Below are positions 20,969 through 30,815 of a stretch of DNA of 64,000 nt, one piece after another. The stretch's first letter is position 1. Every line of letters starts with the position of its first letter. Source of the stretch: Utricularia gibba (taxonomy: Eukaryota > Streptophyta > Magnoliopsida > Lamiales > Lentibulariaceae); the NCBI GenBank assembly GCA_002189035.1, contig NEEC01000014.1, positions 1,056,501 to 1,120,500 on the forward strand, in the 5' to 3' direction. The translations under genes and the position numbers were made by a program. The notes beneath the pieces are model-generated. The model ran no database searches and was not told the DNA's origin. It saw only the letters and a list, made by a program, of their open reading frames with translations.

Positions 20969-22551
20969 TCAGCTTAGAGTAATGTAATAGCTCAAATCCA
21001 CCACCATTACTGTAACATCGTCCAAACTTCCCCTTTCTACAGCAACATCTGCAAGAGCTTTACAACCAGCCAACAGTTCATCACCGTGTCCAATATTCTC
21101 TTTACTAATGTTATGGTCATTCTTGACCCGGATTTGTCTCATTGCCGATCCTCTTATCGACTCCTGTGGTGAACTTCCAGTTTGACGCAGGCTTTCGGCA
21201 TCTGATAGTTTTGCATCTTTTTGTTCCCTCCTCTTGGACTTCACCAGCGAAGAAGGCCTTGGTGATCTGGTCAAATGACAGCCACTCGGTTTGACCTTTC
21301 GGAATGCAAGCGAACGCATTACGATATCTACTGCTTCTTGATTGCTGACCCGTTCCCACAGTCCATCTGACGCCAAGATCAGATATTCCATCTCCGGTGT
21401 CATGTTTATGACTTTTGAATCAGGCTCCGCCACCACCCATTGTTTCAAATGAGCGTCTCCAATGCTTCGAGAAACGGCAAGGCTCCCTTGTATCCTCCAG
21501 GTTCCACGGTGAATTTCCACAAAGCCACCCTGTATGAAAAGTATAAAAGCAGTTTCACCTCGGTAAAATATCGCTTATCACATCATTGTTGTTGCAGATA
21601 AAGATCATCTTCTTTGCTAGAATAATGATGAAAATGTGCAAAGGGACACAGAAAAATGTAATGCACTTACGTTATCCTCAATTCGCCTTCGTTCATCTTC
21701 TCGTGCTGGCTTATGATCAGATGTTAGAGCTTCTGCTTTACCTCCTATGCACAGAACAGCTCTGCAATCTCCCAAGTTTGAAACTGTCACCACTTTCCCA
21801 TCGATCAAAGCAGTGACACAGCAGGCTCCACTACTCAAATCCTGATAATCCCAAGAATTTTAAATTTTTGAAAGTCAAAATTGTAATTTATGAACACAGA
21901 AGCACTAGCACAAAAGTGGCAGTGTGGGAGCAGAACCACGTCATATGGAAGTACCTGTCTCAAGAATTCCTCGTCTGTTTTAAGGTACCCTTCTCTGATA
22001 GCTGCTTCTTTTGTCTTGTTATCCGGAAAGAGTTCCAACATTTCAAGAATCCTGAGATGCAAATTTTCCGCCACAAACTCCGCAGCTTTTCTGCCTCCAT
22101 GCCCATCATACACTCCGAAAAACGCCTGCGATTTCAAATACTGTTGAGATTTTGGAGAACCCCAAAAGCACATCTGAAGAAAAAGGAGCCGGGGAAAAGA
22201 AGAACGATTCGCCTGCACCTTGTCGCGATTTGGGGAAGAAAAGATTCTATGAGCATCTTCCATGAACCTCTTCTTCCCTTTCAACGAATACACAGCAGAC
22301 CCAGCATCCACACGACACGAAACACTCGGTTCACTAACACTAGGACACGAGATTTCCCGCAAAACGCTAGGGATTTCAATCCTGGGCGGTCTCTTTCTCT
22401 TCAGCGAAAACGAATGCAAATCTCCCACAATTGCCATCCCACCTTCTTCCTCCCTTCCAACAGAAGAAATCTCAGCATCCCCAGAACAAATCCCATCAAT
22501 TCCCGCGCATTTTGAACCGCTCTCATCGGGTACGCCCTCAGATTTCGCCAT
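20969..22551 (-). CDS. Clade B protein phosphatase 2C (AP2C-type MAPK phosphatase)
   Basis: Mn/Mg-dependent Ser/Thr phosphatase. Four exons (22551-22219, 22140-21955, 21841-21671, 21529-20969) give 416 aa. The N-terminal segment contains [11 protein letters not shown], which fits the kinase interaction motif (basic cluster followed by hydrophobic-x-hydrophobic) found in AP2C phosphatases that inactivate MAP kinases. PP2C motifs follow in order: [81 protein letters not shown] and [13 protein letters not shown]. The metal ligands in ED, DGHGG, SDG and DD are all present. Between the DGLW motif and the C-terminal motif is a Ser/Arg/Lys-rich insertion of about 70 residues. Intron 1 (22141-22218) is 78 nt, a multiple of three, and free of stops. 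The gene is convergent with the MKP1-like locus. Confidence 0.92.
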
Positions 22552-23267
22552 CAAATCTCCTAAAAAAACGCACACACAGAAAACAGGCACGAAGATGAGA
22601 ACTGTAACGGTCAGTGGATTCGCTGCAACGGCTAAAGATTTCTCCGTCGCCGCGCCCCATGTTTATAGCCGTTAGAGGGCCAGTCTTTGGTCAAACCCTT
22701 GAACAATTAGTTGACTTTGATCAGCCATTATGCTCCGACCACCAAATTAAATTTCTATTTCTTTTTTATTTTTATAAATAATTCTAAAAAAATAAAATAA
22801 TTATAAAATTTTCTCTTGATAAAACATAATTTAAGAATCTATTTGATCTAGTTTCAACTTTATGTACTTATTTTGTTTTATATGAAATTAAAATAATGAA
22901 GTATTTCAATTTTTTTAGAATTGAGAAATCTCTAATCCAATAAAAATTGACATATTCAAAGACTAGAAAAATGATATTTTTCAAAATAAAAAGGATTATA
23001 ATATCATTAAATTGGATTTATATTTATTAAAATAGGATTTTCATTCATTTCATTGAAGATGGAACATGGAGGAGAGCTCATCATCTCCATCCACCCTACC
23101 CTTGATTACCTTACAGTACAGTAAAAGCATACCACTGAGGGAGCAGTGCAGGCTTCAGACATGGACACCATAGATATCATTCATACCAGAGTGGCTTCAC
23201 AGGCTTCAGGCCTGCAGCAGCCCACTCTCCTTATTCATACGCCATACTCCGGAGTCCTCCTCCTTCC
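22552..23267. other. Intergenic, PP2C promoter and AT-rich spacer
   Basis: The first 130 bp is the probable 5' leader and promoter of the PP2C gene on the minus strand. The following 400 bp is AT-rich and featureless. The end should be the 3' UTR of the RESWY-repeat gene. No gene is supported. Confidence 0.45.
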
Positions 23268-23854
23268 TCAGTCGAAGATCGCCTTGGCGTTCCACACCGG
23301 CTTGCGCAGCTTGTCCTCGAGGAGGACGCGGCCCACCTCCTGCACCCCCTCCATCACAAGGTTCTGAGGCTTGCTGCCGGAGTACTTATCGGAACTCGTG
23401 TGAAACTTCATCCCCTGAGCTTTTCCGTCGTCTCTCTTGGGAACCCAGAACCCGTTCTTATACTCCTCTTTCCCGTACCAGCTCTCCCGGCGCTTCATCT
23501 TGTCGTCCAGGTTGCTGATTCCGTTTCCGTAGTGGTGATGGGGGTTTGGCTCGAAGCCGTCGTAGTAGCCACCCTGCTGCTGCTTGCTGTGATTCATCTG
23601 AAGCTTGTTGGAATCCCAGTACCCGTTGTTGTCATACTCCTCCTTCTCGTACCAGCTTTCACGGGACTTGACACGGTCGTCCTTGTAGCTCTCCACGCCG
23701 TAGGTGCCGCCGTTCTTCATCCCGGAGAGGTGGTCGTGGTGGCGGTGGTGTTGGTGGTGGTGGGGGGATGCTTCTCATTGCACCGCCCGCATTCGTCCTC
23801 GGCATAGCAGTAGACCTCTTCTTTGTAGGCATGAGGAGGAGGGTACATCTGCAT
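23268..23854 (-). CDS. Unrecognised charged/aromatic repeat protein (RESWY motif), probable frameshift
   Basis: I do not recognise this family. Reading the minus strand from Met 23854, the protein begins MQMYPPPHAYKEEVYCYAED followed by ECGRCNEKHP. In a second frame it continues through a His-rich tract (HHHQHHRHHDHLSG), then MKNGGTYGVESYKDD. Two copies of a motif follow: SRESWYEKEEYDNNGYW and RRESWYGKEEYKNGFWVPK. The C terminus is less repetitive (LVMEGVQEVGRVLLEDKLRK, then PVWNAKAIFD). The two frames join at a run of six G on the plus strand (23762-23767); a seventh base would restore one frame of about 196 aa. The composition (Tyr, His, Lys, Glu; no signal peptide or membrane helix) suggests a soluble, largely disordered protein. 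If the frames are separate, the smaller gene would start at Met 23720. Coding status rests on composition and repeat conservation. Confidence 0.55.
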
Positions 23855-24146
23855 CCTGCTGAAGCTTGTTTTGTCTCGTCGGAGGGGCTCCGGTCGACTG
23901 TACTGCGTCTGTGAAGAGGAGGGATGCTCCTCTTTATAGCAGGCTCTGGATTCCCAAATGATGAGGATGAATCCGATTCTCGTACAGGAAAACATTGCAA
24001 GTCGTTGGTTTCATGATAACGTCGAATGAGTATCCCATGATTTCTTACACTTGTCCCATTGGGAGGGATATCCGGTTCCAATACACTTGTTCTAAACCGG
24101 GGGAGCGGACCGGTTGAACCGCCAAATATTCGGGTCATTTACAAAA

Positions 24147-24306
24147 GTAGGTACTGATAAAAATATATTTTTTTATTTTGGTTCGGCTAAATAATATAGT
24201 TTTTATTTTGGTACGGATAAAAAATATATTTTTTTTAATTTTTGAACGGCTAAATAATATAGTTTTTATTGTGGTACGGATAAAAAATATATGATATTTT
24301 GGTACT
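24147..24306. repeat. Imperfect AT-rich tandem repeat, period about 63 bp
   Basis: CGGCTAAATAATATAG occurs at 24184 and again at 24247. GGTACGGATAAAAAATATAT occurs at 24210 and 24273, with a degenerate earlier copy (GGTACTGATAAAAATATATT) at 24150. About 2.5 units end roughly 90 bp before the TBL start codon, so the array lies in its promoter. Confidence 0.75.
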
Positions 24307-24392
24307 TTATTGTCTAGCTAAGCAAGCAAATCAATTATGGAGAAGCAAAACCGTTTCGCAATGAACTCGGGAGCAGTTGAGTTTCAGTGTGT

Positions 24393-25667
24393 ATGATCGA
24401 AGCGCTTCTCGAGCTCTCAATGAGAAAGGCGCAGGATTTAGAGATGAATGTGAAGGAATCCCCTGCTGTTTTGTTCAGAAGATGGCTTCCTATGAATCTC
24501 CTCTGTGCTTTTCTTCTTCTTCTGTTGCTTCCCATGATCCTCCTTCGTCTCTACGCCTACTACCCTTCTTCAGAGGTCACCGTGAGTGTGAGCTTGGTGC
24601 CGGAATCTTGCGACTACGGCGACGGAGAATGGGTGGCGGATGATTCGGGATGGGTTCTGTACAATGGATCAGCCTGTGAAACGATCAAACAAGGCCAGAA
24701 CTGCATGGTCTCCGGCCGCCCGGATCAGGGTTATCTCCGGTGGAGATGGAAGCCTGATGGATGCGATCTTCCCTGGTTCGATCCCAGGGCTTTCCTTAGT
24801 CTTGTCGAGAACAAGCATGTGGCCTTTGTTGGGGATTCACTGGCGAGGAACCAGATGGAGTCACTTCTTTGCATGGTGGCGACTGTGGAGAGGCCCCATC
24901 TGTTCAATGTGGAGGGGGAAGAAGGCAGGTTCAGGAAATGGCGTTTCCCTTTTCATAATGCCAACTTCTCCATCTACTGGTCGCCTTTTCTGGTAAGAGG
25001 GATCGAAAAATCAGCAGAGAGTAACTACAACAAGGTGTTTCTAGACTCTGTGGATGATCGGTGGGCAGCAGAGCTGAGGGAAATGGACATTCTGGTCATG
25101 TCTGCTGGCCACTGGTTCTTACATTCTGCTGTGTACTACTATGAGAACTCAGTGTTTGGTTGCCATTACCGTGAAAACTGCACAGAAACAGGCTTCTACG
25201 ACTCGTTTAGGAGGGCATTGAAGACGACATTAGAAGAAATCATAAGAAGGCATGATGCATCTTGTGAGAAAGAGCTGATGGTATTCTTGACTACCTTCTC
25301 ACCAGCACACTTTGAGGGGGAGTGGGATAAGCTTGGGTCGTGTTCTAGGACTCAGCCCTACAAGAGAAGTGAGCAGATTCTTGAAGGAACGAACGCAGAG
25401 ATGAGGAAAATTGGAGTGGAACAAGTGAAAGAAGCAGGAACCAAGAGTGGAAGCGGAGTCTCAGTAGAGGCACTTGATGTGACTGAACTTTCTCTTCTGA
25501 GACCTGATGGCCATCCTGGACCTTATATGCATCCATTCCCGTTCGCTGATGGGGTTCAAGAGAGAGTTCAGAATGATTGTGTTCATTGGTGCTTGCCTGG
25601 TCCTATAGACACATGGAATCAGATCATGTTAGACATCATCAAGAGAAGTAAATCCAGTAGACAGTAA
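24393..25667 (+). CDS. Trichome birefringence-like (TBL) cell-wall O-acetyltransferase
   Basis: Golgi type II membrane protein that transfers acetyl groups to wall polysaccharides. It is a single exon of 424 aa from the first ATG (24393); Met at 24420 is an alternative. A hydrophobic anchor (LLCAFLLLLLLPMILLRLYAY) lies near residues 35-57. The TBL domain begins ESCDYGDGEWV and includes CMVSGRPDQGYLRWRWKPDG. The GDS esterase box is FVGDSLARNQMESLLCMV, and the C-terminal DxxH box is DCVHWCLPGPIDTWN, which supplies the catalytic Asp and His. Absence of introns and the short C-terminal half place it in the TBL19-27 group, which includes xyloglucan (AXY4/AXY4L) and mannan acetyltransferases. Which polymer it modifies cannot be decided here. 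An AT-rich tandem array sits just upstream. Confidence 0.92.
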   Translation: MIEALLELSMRKAQDLEMNVKESPAVLFRRWLPMNLLCAFLLLLLLPMILLRLYAYYPSSEVTVSVSLVPESCDYGDGEWVADDSGWVLYNGSACETIKQGQNCMVSGRPDQGYLRWRWKPDGCDLPWFDPRAFLSLVENKHVAFVGDSLARNQMESLLCMVATVERPHLFNVEGEEGRFRKWRFPFHNANFSIYWSPFLVRGIEKSAESNYNKVFLDSVDDRWAAELREMDILVMSAGHWFLHSAVYYYENSVFGCHYRENCTETGFYDSFRRALKTTLEEIIRRHDASCEKELMVFLTTFSPAHFEGEWDKLGSCSRTQPYKRSEQILEGTNAEMRKIGVEQVKEAGTKSGSGVSVEALDVTELSLLRPDGHPGPYMHPFPFADGVQERVQNDCVHWCLPGPIDTWNQIMLDIIKRSKSSRQ

Positions 25668-25947
25668 AACAGTGCCCAAATATTGATGTTCATCTCATAT
25701 TTCAGAGTCTTGTTGCAAAAGAAGAAAAACAGGCACCCCTTTTCCATTGATGGCATCCTGCTTCAGTTCTCAGCCTTCTGTATCCCTTCATCTTGCATTC
25801 GTTATTGGTTGTGGTCCTGAAGCCTAACGTAGAAAGCAGAAACTGATGAATGAGTCATGAAACAACATGCTGAAAGGGAAACAGCAAACCTTTTTTTGGT
25901 CTCTTGGAAGTACAATACAAAGATATTCCTCTTCTGGGGTGAACGTG

Positions 25948-27705
25948 CTACTGAAGATGCTTGGTCGGCAAAAGAGGAGCTGTTTCACTTGTTGATTCAG
26001 AATTTCTCAACAGAGTGTCCTCGCTCACGTTTGCCTCCTTTGCTTTTCCCCACATCACGGAGTAGAAACCAGCAACAATGATAACTGACCCCAATAAACT
26101 GTATAAATTCTTACAAAGCATCATATTGTAGGCAGTGACGAGTATTGCAGTATTCCAATCAACACGTTAGGAGCAAAATAAACAGAGAACCATTTTGGTG
26201 ATGGCACAGTTTTCCAGTTTGCATGACTATTTTGTTGCTGAAAAGCATGAGAAGTGCAGGCAAGGAACAGAGGAAGTTACCTTCCGAGATAGATAACATC
26301 ACCCAAGAAGATAATACCAAGAACAGCTGAAATAACTATGCCCAGGGGTTTGAACATGGCAACAAAAAGTGGACCCCTTTTTTGCAGGCACCATGTATTC
26401 ATGCTCACTTGAAATGCTGAACCAATAACTCCCTAAACAAGAAAAGTGCAAAGGAAAGCATGAGTTCCTAATTGGGTTGCAAAGGAGTGTGCGGAAACTC
26501 ACCGAATACAGAACAGAAAACAAACGAATATTCGGTTGCAATGACCAGGCACTTAGGTCATGATCAAGAACCAGAGAAACAGATGTGGAGAGAATGGCAG
26601 CAAATAAACAGTAGAAAAAGACTATGAATAGCTCTGCAGGATACTTCTTGAGAATGGACGCCTGCAAATGAAACATTCTAATGGTTACTGAATCCTTTTC
26701 TTGTAATGAGATTTAAGAAATCTTAGGTTGTCTATGGTACAACTCCTGCTCAAGCTGAGAAGTTATATACCTGCACAATTATGAATGCAGAGGTAACTAC
26801 ACAATCTGCTGTGAGGAACAGTCCTCCAATCACATAGCTCGACTGTGACGATTGGAGACTCAAGATTTGAGGACCTCTGTACAGAGTTACAACAAAAGCC
26901 CCAACTATTGATACTACCGTTCCAGTTACTTTTGCCAGGAAACTTAGATTTCTAAGAGAAATTCTCTCCATCCTATAAAGCCAACCGAGCGGAACGTAAG
27001 AAGAGAAAACTTAAGCTCGTCTTGCTAAAGAGCATTCAAAATAAGAAAAGCCCAAAATGACTCCGAACCCGAACAATACTGCAAGTATGAAAGTAAATCC
27101 TGGAATCAGATTTAGCATTGCAGAAGCAAATGCAGCTGAAGAGTAGCTTATTCCAGTATAGCCAGTCAGTTGTGCCAAGCACCTACAGGGAGATTCCACA
27201 CACGTAAACACCAGGAATAGAAGATTCAAGACCAAAAAACATCAAAGGTAATGTTTTGGAAAAACATTAAGCCCTCAACTAAGCCGAAGCCAGCAAAATA
27301 CTCGCGTCTTTCCTTCATGTTAACCCGATCAAAATATTACAAGCTCAGCAATTGAAAAAAACAATCAGAAAATCAGCATACCCAAGAACGCCTAGCGTGA
27401 AAAATCCAGCAACCAACAACAAACTGAGCGAGGGTCTACTTGATCGCCTAAAGCAAAAATCATCATTGACTGCTGCATATCACAGTTAAGATAGGAAAAT
27501 AAAAGAATTGATACTTGTGAACAAGTAGAGAGATGGGCAGTAGGAGAACAGCGGCAAGAGCATTGGAATAAGCAACGAAAGTATAATTCGTCATCCCAGA
27601 GGCCAAAGCTCCCTTGCTTATGATTATCAATCCCACCTGCGCCGTCGTCGCCGATACCATACCCAGATATGGCGCGGCGGCGCTATCCTGTAGTCTTCTC
27701 ATCAT
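25948..27705 (-). CDS. WAT1-related (EamA/DMT superfamily) transporter
   Basis: Ten-helix membrane transporter of the plant MtN21/UMAMIT-WAT1 group; members move auxin or amino acids across the vacuolar or plasma membrane. Seven exons (27705-27515, 27447-27382, 27182-27069, 26972-26771, 26661-26503, 26432-26281, 26098-25948) give 344 aa. Family signatures are YLGMVSATTAQVGLIIISKGA in helix 1, GYTGISYSSAAFASAMLNL and IPGFTFILAVLFGMERISL in the first EamA repeat. The second repeat shows FQVSMNTWCLQKRGPLFVAM, FKPLGIVISAVLGIIFLGD and SVIIVAGFYSVMWGKAKE. The usual FRMEK junction reads FGMER because exon 3 ends GG|GTTCGG, a weak donor and the least certain boundary. The cytosolic tail is about 30 residues. 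It lies head-to-tail behind the TPS gene, separated by under 400 bp. Substrate is unknown. Confidence 0.88.
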
Positions 27706-28087
27706 TTCACCAACGTGCCAACAAACTTGATCGAGTGGTAGCGGTACAAGTCCTATAAAACACTCGAGAGTCTGGGACAGAAATTGTTTTTTGCATTTCT
27801 TTTGAATTAGCTGATTGGCTGTCTGTACTCTGTCAGGCCGTCCCTGTACCTGTAATAGAAGAGTTTGATTTGTCCAGAAACAGCAAAATGAGGTAGAGTT
27901 TCATGGAGGCTCGAGTTCAGATCAAATTTACATTACATTACACCATCAGCTATCGTGGCAACCATCCATCAGCTGCATCAACATTTCAAAAACTACAGTT
28001 TTTTCCTGTGAAGAAATGCCACTTCTCAGGGTGAGCAAAACAGAGATGACCCCAGAAAAAACTGAGTCGAAATTCACACATCCTAGA
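27706..28087 (-). other. Short spacer between TPS and WAT1-related genes
   Basis: This 382-bp gap must hold the TPS 3' UTR and the WAT1-related promoter and leader. No gene or structured element is visible in it. Confidence 0.45.
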
Positions 28088-30815
28088 CTATGTTCTCTTG
28101 AACACACTGTCAAAGACCGCCTTGAAGTGAGTGACATCCGGAGGCTTAGGATTCGACGCATCGGCCAGGCCTTGGAGCAACCTGACTACATCAGCGGTAT
28201 CATCAAGATACCACTTGGCTTTACTTGGTTTTTGGCCGACGGTGCAGGCAAAGACCTGTGCAGACGGAAGGAGAGAAGAACAAGAGTTGGCACTTGATAT
28301 TCTCTCAAACATATCTTCATCTGATCGGTCGTCTCCAACACACATAACGAAATCGGGTGCCTCCATGTTAGCCACCATCAACGAGAGCATTTTATCCATT
28401 GCGGACCCTTTGGTCACCCCCTGTCAAGTAATGATTTTGCAATGAAGTTCGGGGAGGGCGATATATGGAAAGGCAACAAGAGTGTACCTGTGGCTTAACT
28501 TCGACAATCTGTTGCCCACTGCATACAACTGCAGGTTCGTTAGCAAGAACAGTTTCCAAATGATCTAACAGCTCCTTTGATTGGCATGAACCGAAGTCAG
28601 GGTCAGCATGTTGGTAATGCCACACAGATGCACTTTCTTTGATTTCCATTGAGGATCCATCGGTTGTTTCGGTGTATACCTTCATTACGGGTTCCACTAT
28701 TACCTTCCAATCGAGGTCAAGGTCCAATGACTGCCATTCAGAGTGTTTGCTCAGCCTGATTACTCACAAACATTTCTTGTTATGCATGAACACTAAGAGC
28801 AGGAAGCGGAAACTAATAGAGCCAGAGACATACCTCATGAAATATCCATGTTCAGCTGCCAGGCCAAGTTTTTCACATGGAGAAAGCCAATCACTGAGAA
28901 CATCTCTTCCTCTCCCGCTGATTATAAATACTGTGTTCTTAGGATCATCACAGAGAGAATTCAGAGCATCAATCACCTCAGTACTGGGAGATCTGATGAG
29001 TGAGGATTGAGATACGATTGTACCATCATAATCAAGAAATATTGCTCGTCTACCGGATTTTTTATATGTTGATACCACATGGTCAATAGAAAGCTTCCTA
29101 AAGCTCGGAGAAAGTGAGATGACCCTGAATTTTAGGCCAAAGCCATAACCCCGATAACGCTTATAGTAGTGCTCGTTGCAAGCCCTCTCCATGTCCCTTG
29201 TGAAGCTTTGAGCCCAGTAGGTCACGTTATGTGAACTAACATACCGGTAGTGTTTTTCATGCCTCAGCTGTTTTTCAGCATCAGACATTGTAATTGCAGT
29301 ATTCATTGCCTCTGCAACGGAGTCAATATCCCATGGATTCACCCTTATTGCTCCACTCAGAGATGGAGAGCAGCCAATAAATTCAGAGACAACAAGCATG
29401 CTAGTTCTTGGAGAATCTTGCCCCTTAACAACACCATTACCTACCGCATTAGATGCCCCCTGCCTACAAACCACGTACTCGTAAGGAACCAAATTCATGC
29501 CATCCCTTACTGCATTAACAATGCAGCAATCTGCCACAGCAAAATATGCAGTCTTCTCACCACGTGGGACATTATCAATTAAAACCACAGGCTCATTATC
29601 AGGGGAACCATGTGTCTCGTTGATTCTCCTTGCGATTGTGTATGTTTCTCTTTTTGCTTCCAGAACATCTTTGCCTGAGCTTCTAGCAGGGTTCACGATC
29701 TGAATCAACACCACCCTTCTTCGCAACTTATCATGTAGCCGCAATAGACGCTCAAATGCTAACAACTTCAGGCTAATACCCTTAAATATATCCATGTCAT
29801 CAACTCCAAGAAGTATAATCTTGTTTTTGAACTTTTGACGTAGCTCTTCTATCTTTTCAGATGTGGAAGTTAGATTTACAACAGATTCCAGCCTCCCCAT
29901 ATGAATACCTGCTGGAAGTATTTTGATATATACTGTTCGGCCAAAGTAGTCAAGTCCGATATGCCCCCTCTTAGATTCATAGCTCAGGCCAAGCATTCTA
30001 CTGCAACAAGACAAGAAGTGCCGTGCATAGTCAAAGGTGTGAAATCCTACCAAATCACAATTCAGTAGCCCTCTCAGGATTTCATCTCTAACAGGCAGTG
30101 TTCTATATATCTCTGATGAAGGAAACGGACTGTGAAGAAAAAAACCAAGCTTGATTCGATAATGTCGCTTCCTTAGAAATGTAGGGAGCACCATCAGATG
30201 GTAATCATGAATCCAAATGTAATCATCATCTGGATTAACAACTTCTATAATTTTATCAGCGAAGATTTTGTTTGCAGATACATAGGCTTGCCATAGTTGC
30301 TTATCAAAGCGATCTCCATGATCAACACACATAGGCAGCATGTAATGAAAAAGGGGCCAAAGCTGCTGCTTACAGAAACCATAATAGAAACTCTCCAGGA
30401 TGTCACGAGGAAGAAATGTGGGCACACATTTGAATTCTTTAAAAAGTGCCTTTGCAACTTCTTCCTGCTCATTTGCTTTTATTTCAACTTTCAGTGAACC
30501 AATGTACAAGATCTCAGTCTCAGGTGGGAAACCATCCTTCAAATGAAACAAGATTGAATCCTCGTCCCAACTAAAGGTCCATCTATGTGTTTCGTCACCC
30601 CTTTGGGCATGCAGAGGAAGCATGTTTGCAACTATTATTTTCCGCTCATGAAAAGCAGACGATGATGTTTCCGAGTCCATGCCACCACTAGCATTAATAT
30701 CTGGTATAATTCCATTAAGAGCAAATGCCCTCGGGAGGCCTCTAGGGGTTTGAAGAACATCAGTTATTTCTCCAGAACCCAAATTAAGCAAATTACCACA
30801 GGAACTTGATGGCAT
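28088..30815 (-). CDS. Class II trehalose-6-phosphate synthase (TPS8/9/10-like)
   Basis: Class II TPS proteins fuse a GT20 glucosyltransferase-like domain to a HAD phosphatase-like domain. Most lack measurable synthase activity and act as sugar-signalling regulators bound by SnRK1 and 14-3-3 proteins. Three exons (30815-28834, 28755-28488, 28420-28088) give 860 aa, the normal length. The N terminus (MPSSSCGNLLNLGSGEITDV, then LQTPRGLPRAF) and ANMLPL instead of ANRLPL match the TPS8-10 clade, which as I recall carries ANFLPL. GT20 landmarks are WPLFHYMLPM, YIWIHDYHLMVLPTFLRKR, FFLHSPFPSSEIYRTLPVRD, DDMDIFKGISLKL, NAVRDGMNLVPYEYVVCRQG and SEFIGCSPSLSGAIRVNPW. The HAD domain shows AIFLDYDGT (DxDxT), FIISGRGRD, VEVKPQGVTKGSAM and GDDRSDEDMFE. 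The two introns are 78 and 67 nt and fall only in the phosphatase part, typical of class II genes. Confidence 0.95.

Noticed and set aside
23400-23807. Val/Leu-rich open frame resembling a membrane protein opposite the RESWY gene
   Set aside because: It is the reverse of the His- and Tyr-rich repeats, which antisense-read as Val codons (GTG/GTA); no splice or start evidence.
30500-30660. ANMLPL instead of ANRLPL in the TPS protein as a loss of a catalytic Arg
   Set aside because: The TPS8/9/10 clade as I recall it already carries a non-Arg residue here (ANFLPL), so the change is a clade feature, not a lesion.
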